The notes under the pieces were generated by a model, which saw nothing but the letters and a program-made list of their open reading frames with translations, did no database searches and had not been told where the DNA came from. This document shows positions 7,154 to 12,810 of a stretch of DNA of 12,810 nt, in pieces. Position numbers and translations under genes: made by a program. Each line of letters begins with the position of its first letter. The first letter of the stretch is position 1. The stretch spans positions 8,752 through 21,561 of the forward strand of contig RMBW01000328.1 of NCBI GenBank assembly GCA_004009845.1, written 5' to 3'. Source of the stretch: Davidsoniella eucalypti (taxonomy: Eukaryota; Ascomycota; Sordariomycetes; Microascales; Ceratocystidaceae).

Positions 7154-7180
7154 AATGCTGATGGGCCTTAGACCCTTACA

Positions 7181-7185
7181 TGTAC
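7181..7185. repeat. Target-site duplication, right copy (tgtac)
   Basis: This is the second copy of the 5-bp repeat at 605-609. After it, the sequence continues as cgtctagc exactly as in the undisturbed pol of the inner copy. Confidence 0.95.
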
Positions 7186-10100
7186 CGTCTAGCTAGCCAG
7201 TCTAGCTTCTTTGAAGGCCTTTCCGTAGTCAGGTGCTTCGTGTTTAGGTAAACTAGGTCTCCTACTTTGAAACTTTCAGAGGGCTGGCGAAGACGGTTAG
7301 CACTGTTCTCCTGGTGTTCTTGGGCGGCTGCCATGGCGACAATAGCGAACTGGGTGGCATCACTTAGCTTTGCTAACCAGTCCTGGGCCCCGCGTACTGG
7401 AGACTTATTCGAGGCTGGGGGCCCTTGTACAGATGGTTCGATAATGTCGACGTTAAAACCGTGGGTCATGAAGAAAGGAGAGAGGCCTGTAGCGGAAGAG
7501 ATCCTGTTGTTTAGGGCGAGTTGCGCTTGAGGCAGCAAGGAGGCCCAGTCGTCCTGGGCAAAGGAACAGAAATTGCGCAGGTATGTTTCAATCTCCTGAT
7601 TACTGCGTTCTTGGCTGCCATCCGTCTGCGGATGGAACGCTGTGGACAGGCGACGCTGAATGCCGAACCGGCGACATACTTCTCCCCAGAATAATTGAGC
7701 AAATTGAGGCCCTCTGTCGGAGACAATTGCTTGAGGAAAACCGTGGTGCGAGAAAACATGGATTAGCAAGGCTTCAGCGGTGGCTTGTGCGGTTGTGGAC
7801 GACATAGGGATCAGGATTTGGGACTTAGACAGGCGGTCGGTGACACCCAGAATGGAAGTATAGCCCGAAGAGGTAGGTAGTGGGCCAATAAAGTCCATTG
7901 CTAGTTCAGCCCAGGGTCTAGACGGTACAGGCAGCGGTTTCAACAGGCCGCGCTTCTGCTCTCGCCAGATCTTGCTCTTGCCGCAAGAGGAGCAGTTGGA
8001 CACGAATCGTCGGACGTCGTTAGTCAGGCCAGGCCAGGCATACTCGCGCGATACAAGATCACGAGTGATTGCTCTTCCTGGGTGTCCGGCCAGAGTAGAG
8101 TCGTGAATTTGCTGGATGATCTTGGTTCTCAGGGGTTCGTAATATGGGACCCAAGTCTATCACGCCAGCGCAGCAGTCCGTCTTGGTCAACCTTACATTC
8201 GCTCATCTGCCATTGCAGACCCCAGTCGGCGGGGAACGAGCGGGCTTCGTCTCGCACTAATTTACGAGCCAGCCACCAGCGGTTATTATTGGCAAGGGCT
8301 TGGTTCCATAGGTCAGTCATCTCGGGATCAGCGAAAGGGGATGATACTACTTCTCTAGTTGCGTTATCGTCAGTCGGCGCATCCTTGTCTGGCTCCTGAG
8401 CCCAAACTGCGCCAATTACTACCAGGTCATTGCTCGCCTCACTCTTCTCGAGGAGTTGATGCACACGACTAGCCAGCCTATCGTCTTTTTCGTCGGCTGG
8501 CATGTCCTGGTCCCTTCTTGAAAGGGCGTCTGGTACAACTTGCTCGGTGCCTGGGCGATGGCGCAGGCAGAAGCTGAAGTCAGAGAGCTCATATCCCCAG
8601 CGACGCTGTCTCTCGGCAAGCGTCCTCTTAGTGCGAAAGTACTCCAGATTACGGTGGTCAGTGTATACCACAAAGTCAACCCCTAGGAGGAAATGGCGCC
8701 ATTCTCGAATGGACCAGTAAATAGCCAACATCTCCTTGTCGTGAATCGGGTAATTGGCTTCCGGGGGAGTAAGTTTGCGCGAGAGGAAGGCGATGGGGTG
8801 CATAAGGCCATCATCGCCTCGCTGGGATAATTCTGCTCCTAAGGCGTAACCAGACGAGTCGGCGGTCAGTACAGTTTCTTTCAGGGGGTCAAAAGGAGTC
8901 AGAACAGGGGGAGTAAGGAAGGCTTTCTTAACTTCGGCAAAAGAGTGAGCGCAGGCGTCAGACCATACGAAAGGTGTGTCCTTCTTAGTTAACCCTACCA
9001 GAGGCGCCATCAATTCCGACAGTCGAGGCACAAAATCTCTGTAGAAATTCACGAAGCCGATAAACCCGCGTAAACCTTTCAATGTCGTAGGAGGTTTCCA
9101 TTCACGAATCGCTAGGGTTTTCTCGGGGTCTGCCTTGATACCAATACCAGGGCCGACTATGAACCCGAGGAACTTAATCTCCTTGGCCAGAAAGTGACAC
9201 TTGCGCAAGTCGAGTTGGAGGCCGGCTTGATCGAGTGCATGGACGATCTCGAGCACTAGTTGTCTATGCTCCTCCTCAGTACCGCTGGAGTAAATATCCA
9301 CGTCATCGATATAAGCGCTGCAGCTAATACCTAGCCATTTCCGAAGGACCGAGTTGATGTAGCGTTGGAAGCGGCAGGGGCATTGGTCAGACCGAAAGGG
9401 ATGACGTTCCATTCGAAGGCCCCTAGGGGAGTCCGAAAAGCGGTTAACTCCTCATAGCCAGGGGCTATACGAATACGATGAAAGGCAGCAATGACATCTA
9501 CCTTGGACACCCACTTGGCTTCCGAAATTTGCCGCAGGGTGTCATGGATAAGGGGTAAGGGGTATGAGTCCTTTTTGGAAATAGCGTTGACTGCGCGGTA
9601 GTCTACGCAGAAGCGAATTCCACCTCCAGGTTTCTTTACAATAGCACTGGAGAGCCCACTTCAGACTTTGTGTCCTTTATCCATTTAGTAGCAGTAGTTC
9701 CGTCAGCGTCTTCTGCATCACCAACAACTCTGCGCGAGACAACGGGTACAGCGATTGTATAGGTAACGTCTTTCCCTCCAGCAGCTCGATCTTCAAGTCC
9801 ACTCCAGGCCGGTGCGGCGGGAGGTCCTTGGACGCTTTTGCCTCGAAGGCAGAGGCTACGGGTCTTAACCACTCAGGTAGTGGCGGTCTCTCCTGTTCCT
9901 TTTGCGCTAATGCTCTGTTGACGTCCTCCAGCGTAATACGGAAGATGGCGAGGTCGTCGTCGTTGTCGCAAAGGGCATGAAATTCGTCGGGAGTAAGTTC
10001 TTCGGCTGTAGGTACTTCAATCTGCCCGGAACGAGGGTGCAAGTGCACGTCGTGGTTGATGAGCCAGCGTTGACCGAGTATCAGGTCTTCGGTCTGGCCG

Positions 10101-10384
10101 GGGACGACGTAGGCCCATATGTCCTCGTGGTGGTCGGGCAAGTGTAGGGTGAACTGGGCGATTTGGGTGATGACGGGAGGACTGGTTTGCGATGCAGCGA
10201 GTGATACCTTACGAGGTTCGATGGGTAATGTCTTCGTGGCGTAGGCGAGTAGGCGCGGGGGCACGACGGCGAGGCAGAGACAGCCACTGTCGACGAGAGC
10301 CTTCGTAGAAAAGGTATTCATAGATAAATCTAGATACGTTCCCTTAGCTCCCATCTCTAATCTAACTATCTGTTCGCCTTCCAT
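7181..10384 (-). pseudogene. pol: Frameshifted and truncated pol of outer element, 5' part
   Basis: This corresponds to Pol residues 1-1069. The protease region and N-terminal spacer are intact and continuous with the gag reading frame. One-base deletions near 9692, 9641 and 9370 scramble roughly residues 231-342 of the reverse transcriptase, including catalytic D297, before the frame returns. The part from 9369 to 8156 (YIDD, RNase H) is open. A further deletion near 8155 shifts the frame before the integrase zinc finger, and the integrase part is open in its own frame to the insertion. There the LTR terminus TGTAAG supplies an in-frame TAA (7178-7176) one codon after Y1069. The GPY/F end and chromodomain are separated to 1-609. 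It is non-functional as Pol. Confidence 0.93.
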
Positions 10385-10422
10385 CGTATCCTCCTTACCA
10401 GGGCGCGACTTGTCCTGGTCAC

Positions 10423-12323
10423 CTAAAAATCCATCAATCATCCTCATCAGTGGCCGGCGGTGCGTGTTGGTAGAGGCTACCACGGCGGTGCTTTCGGACG
10501 AGGGCAGCAGGCGATCCATCATCAGGTGGTCCGTTTTCGCAAGTTCTTCACGTACCGCGGGGCGGACTTCATCGCGTATGGCCGTCTTCACAGCGCTGTT
10601 GATTGCGTTGACCAGCACCTTGTTCGTCTTGGGTCCGTGTAAGGTTCTGCGAGAGGGGCATTGGTTGGCGATGTGCCCGGGCTGTGAGCAGATGAAGCAG
10701 ACTCCTTCTCGAAACATGCGATTGCGTTCAGCAGGGTTAGGACGTGGCCTATCATTGCGGGGTTGCTGAGGTTGACGAGGTTGCGTTGTTACGTGAAGGG
10801 GGCTCGGCACGCGCTCTCCAGTTGTCGCTATCGCGGTAGTGGGTAGGACGCGAGGTCTTCTTCGTGTAAGACCGTAGTAATCGTGGTGGCGGCTGAAATG
10901 GTCGAGCAGGCTCTCAGTGACTTCCCTGTAAGTAGGCAGGCTCCAGAGGATGGTGGTTTTGACCACTAGCTCTTCCCGTGTGGCGCGACGTAGGAGGTCG
11001 ATGAGCATGTCGTCGTCTTGCATACCTGCGGCCAGAGCTAACCCTTCGAAACGGTTGAAGAAGTCGAGGAATGATTCGTGGGACTCCTGGCGGGCACCAA
11101 AGAAGGCAGTGCGGGCTTGCGACTTACGGGCACGGCTGCGGAACATGAGGTCGAGTTTGTCTAGCAGCTTGTCGTATGAGCCGGGTTGTTCGCTAATGGA
11201 GACGAAGAATTCGTTGAGTTTGGCGCGTGTGTCGGTGCCCAGTCGGCTGAACAGGTAAGCAGTTCGGGCCAGCTCGTCGCCTATAGCTCGGCCATCGATT
11301 CGCATCTTGAAGACTGCTAGGGTTCGCCAGTTTTCATACTCTGCGTGAGTGCCTCCAAATTCGATAAGGTGAGGCTGAGATGGGCGGACGCGGCTACGGG
11401 ATCTCGAACGTCTTCGGGTAGTGACGGCAGTAGTTGGGACGGGAGGCATGGCGGGAGCAGTGGGTTCAGTATGGTTGCCTATGACCAATTGGGACAGTAG
11501 CGAGACAGTGTCCTTCAATTCCCTAAGTTCATTGAGCAGTGCATTGTCGGCAGGCTGAGGAGCGCGTGAATGGGCAGGGCCAGGAGAACGCGTCGGCTGA
11601 CGGCCACGGGATGGAGGACGCGACGCGTGGCGGACAGACATTCCCATGCTTTCGGCCAGACGGGCCAAGTCAGAGTCAGGGGAAGGGTGTTGGCTGACAG
11701 AAGGGCGACGACGAGAATGGGTATCTACACCAGGGGCAAAGTGGGATAGGCTTCGAACAGAGGCAGCGCGACTGATGGCACGGGTGTGAGTGGTCTCGTA
11801 CGAGATTAGTTCCTCAGCTTCATATGCAGCGGCCCTTGTAGCGACTAGGGGAGCGCGGGAGAGTGCACGGGGTTACCATCCTTATCACGCGGGGAGAGCG
11901 TGGGATGCCGATGAAACAGGAGGAGAGGAGACGTGAGGACACGTGAGCACGAGCACGCGCTTCGCGGATTACGCGGTTACCACAGGCGACGTGGCCAACA
12001 AAGTCACCGGTGAAGGAGAGGTGGCCCAAGTTATCGTGAAAGTGTTCCTTATGGGCGAGGACGTCGCGTGTGGAAGGGCAAAAGCCAAGGAGGGAGGCCA
12101 GACGGGCGCGCTCCTTGCGCTTGAATAGTGCGAGGTAACACCAGCCGGGTTTGCGCCAGGCGCGCTTCGTAGGTAGGTCAAGGCGGACAAGATGTAGCCC
12201 TCAGCCGGTTCCTGGTTGGGGTTCAGGGTGAAAACATGCGCTAGGGCAAGGTTATGCCAGGTGTGGTAGACGCAGCGAGTTAGGGTAGCAAGGACCCCAG
12301 AACAGAAATAGCAAGCCAGACAT
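10423..12323 (-). pseudogene. gag: Frameshifted gag of outer element
   Basis: This is the equivalent of the inner gag. The ATG at 12323 keeps a good context (TCACCATGT), but a 2-nt deletion near 12293 throws the frame off about ten codons in. Further one-base deletions lie near 12182, 11891 and 11860. From about 11850 the frame is open through the coiled coil, basic cluster and capsid region. A deletion near 10868 and an insertion near 10791 cancel out, leaving about 25 altered residues ahead of an unchanged zinc knuckle (CFICSQPGHIANQC). Deletions near 10456 and 10436 remove the gag stop from the frame and join it to pol. Two patches (about 10631-10793 and 11159-11270) differ from the inner gag by 12-17% but mostly silently. 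No normal Gag can be made. Confidence 0.92.
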
Positions 12324-12379
12324 GGTGACTTGGACGTGTGCGAGAAGCGGCGAGCGGACGGATAAGGCAGGTGCAATAG

Positions 12380-12614
12380 GGCAAGCAAACGGCTTGGACA
12401 GGACGAATAAAGGCAAGCAAACGGCTTGGACAAAGGGAGAAATCAAGCGGTCGGCTTGTACAGGAAAAGGGCAAGCGGACGGCTTGGACAGGAAAGTGGC
12501 AAGCGGACGGCTTGGACAGGAAGAGAGGCAAGCGGACGGCTTGGACAACAGAGAGGGCAAGCGGACGGCTTGGACGGAAAGAGAGGGCAAGCAGACGGCT
12601 TGGACAACAAAAAC
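12380..12614 (-). repeat. 29-bp tandem repeat array in the outer element leader, eight units
   Basis: Units begin near 12380, 12412, 12442, 12470, 12498, 12527, 12556 and 12586. The first three, degenerate units match those of the inner copy. The difference of two units lies in the homogeneous part of the array, where unequal exchange or slippage of reverse transcriptase is easiest. The paired arms CAAGC/GCTTG are kept in most units. Confidence 0.92.
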
Positions 12615-12623
12615 TTAAGAGTT

Positions 12624-12634
12624 ATCGGTCTCAA
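12624..12634 (-). other. Primer-binding site of outer element, self-priming type
   Basis: The same 11-nt TTGAGACCGAT lies two bases from the outer 5' LTR and still pairs perfectly with the LTR segment at 12700-12690. The LTR has three other differences from the inner copy, none of them in this pairing. Confidence 0.7.
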
Positions 12635-12636
12635 AA

Positions 12637-12810
12637 TGAGACGATATACGAGGATTTGCGAGGAAAAATGGTCGTAAAGATGAATTGAATTGAGACCGAT
12701 GAGGGAGAAAGAGAAACTAAGACTAAACTACGAGGGAATCGGTCCCTATTTATGTCAAAGTCGAGTAGGGCAAGGCATGACTTGGCCAATACTGATGGGC
12801 CTTAGACCCT
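12637..12810 (-). repeat. 5' LTR of outer element, cut by the window end
   Basis: It corresponds to all but the last four plus-strand bases (taca) of the 179-bp LTR. Compared with the inner LTRs it has two substitutions (tcgag for tcaag; aatact for aatgct) and one lost C near 12770. The lost C breaks one base pair of the U3 inverted repeat. The TATA-like box (12746-12753) and the 11-nt primer segment (12690-12700) are unchanged. Confidence 0.95.
12700..12753 (-). promoter_or_regulatory. LTR promoter of outer element
   Basis: It has the same TATA-like box (12753-12746), CT-rich run and predicted start (12700) as the inner LTR, with no change seen in these bases. The outer copy may therefore still be transcribed although its genes are broken. 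Confidence 0.5.

Larger units (their letters stand above)
610..7180 (-). mobile_element. Complete Ty3/Gypsy chromovirus LTR retrotransposon (inner, younger copy)
   Basis: A full-length 6571-bp element read on the minus strand. In order it has 5' LTR (7002-7180), PBS (6989-6999), repeat-bearing leader, gag (4721-6628), pol (1080-4682), 3' UTR, polypurine tract (789-806) and 3' LTR (610-788). The LTRs have TG...CA ends and read identical over all 179 bp, and the element is bounded by the 5-bp direct repeat tgtac. The order PR-RT-RNase H-IN in pol is that of Metaviridae, and the terminal chromodomain places it with chromoviruses. Both genes are open and keep every catalytic residue checked, so this copy is probably recent and autonomous. 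It sits inside another copy of the same family. I could not match it to a named element from memory. Confidence 0.97.
7002..7180 (-). repeat. 5' LTR of inner element (179 bp)
   Basis: On the minus strand it begins TGTAAGGGTC and ends ATCGTCTCA, so it has the usual TG/CA ends. It reads identical to 610-788. It contains a perfect 7-bp inverted repeat (7134-7153), a TATA-like ATAAATAG (7111-7118), a CT-rich stretch and a likely transcription start near 7065. U3 would then be about 115 bp and R plus U5 about 64 bp. Very short LTRs are common in fungal Ty3-type elements. Confidence 0.97.
12324..12636 (-). other. 5' leader of outer element between PBS and gag
   Basis: It has the same layout as the inner leader: PBS at 12624-12634, eight-unit repeat array at 12380-12614, then a short unique stretch to the gag ATG at 12323. 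Several runs are one base shorter than in the inner copy (for example near 12349 and 12468). Confidence 0.8.
7181..12810 (-). mobile_element. 5' part of the outer (older) copy of the same retrotransposon, interrupted and degenerate
   Basis: This stretch aligns base for base with 1475 to about 7176 of the inner copy, at about 1% difference over most of its length. It contains a 5' LTR cut by the window end, a PBS, a leader with eight tandem repeat units, a frameshifted gag and the first 1069 codons of pol with frameshifts. It stops at 7181, where the inner element's 5' LTR begins. The remainder of the same copy is found at 1-609. Nearly all its indels relative to the inner copy are one-base deletions in short runs. 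It should be non-autonomous, though its LTR promoter elements and PBS look intact. Confidence 0.96.

Noticed and set aside
9636..9872. Small minus-strand ORF in the outer reverse transcriptase region
   Set aside because: It is an off-frame reading of the pol segment around two one-base deletions, not a separate gene.
1..12810. Simple tandem duplication or misassembly instead of nesting
   Set aside because: A tandem repeat would not cut pol at one codon on the left and resume at the same codon on the right, with LTR ends and a 5-bp duplication exactly at both borders. Read-level confirmation would still be useful.

Overview
The window is filled almost entirely by two copies of one Ty3/Gypsy-type (Metaviridae) LTR retrotransposon of the chromovirus class. 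Both lie on the minus strand, and one copy is inserted inside the other. The best guess for the host is a filamentous fungus, probably an ascomycete. The element has a Gag with a CCHC knuckle, a Pol ordered PR-RT-RH-IN and ending in a chromodomain, very short (179 bp) LTRs, a CT-rich stretch before the likely transcription start, and an apparent self-priming site of the Tf1/sushi kind. The sushi group also occurs in vertebrates, so the host assignment is an inference. No host gene was seen.

Layout by plus-strand coordinates (elements read right to left). Positions 1-609 are the 3' part of the older, outer copy: 3' UTR (1-209) and the last 131 codons of pol (210-609). Positions 610-7180 are a complete younger copy: 3' LTR 610-788, polypurine tract next to it, 3' UTR, pol 1080-4682, gag 4721-6628, a leader holding ten 29-bp tandem repeats (6686-6979), primer-binding site 6989-6999, 5' LTR 7002-7180. 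Positions 7181-12810 are the rest of the outer copy: pol 5' part, gag, leader with eight repeat units, PBS, and most of its 5' LTR, cut by the window edge. The insertion is bounded by a 5-bp target duplication (tgtac at 605-609 and 7181-7185). The two fragments of the outer copy join exactly across it in the middle of the integrase C-terminal region.

The inner copy looks capable of autonomous movement: its two LTRs read identical over 179 bp, gag (635 aa) and pol (1200 aa) are unbroken, and all catalytic residues are present. The outer copy carries about a dozen frameshifting indels in its coding region, nearly all one-base deletions, and cannot make normal proteins.

Points of most interest are: a perfect 11-nt complement between the predicted 5' end of the RNA and the site next to the 5' LTR, implying priming by the element's own transcript; the variable tandem array of hairpin-forming units in the leader; localised patches of 12-17% silent divergence in gag within copies otherwise about 1% different, implying mosaic ancestry; a gag/pol junction offset by -1 with a pol ATG 38 nt after the gag stop, which two one-base deletions in the outer copy happen to fuse; and an unusual hydrophobic N-terminal extension on Gag.
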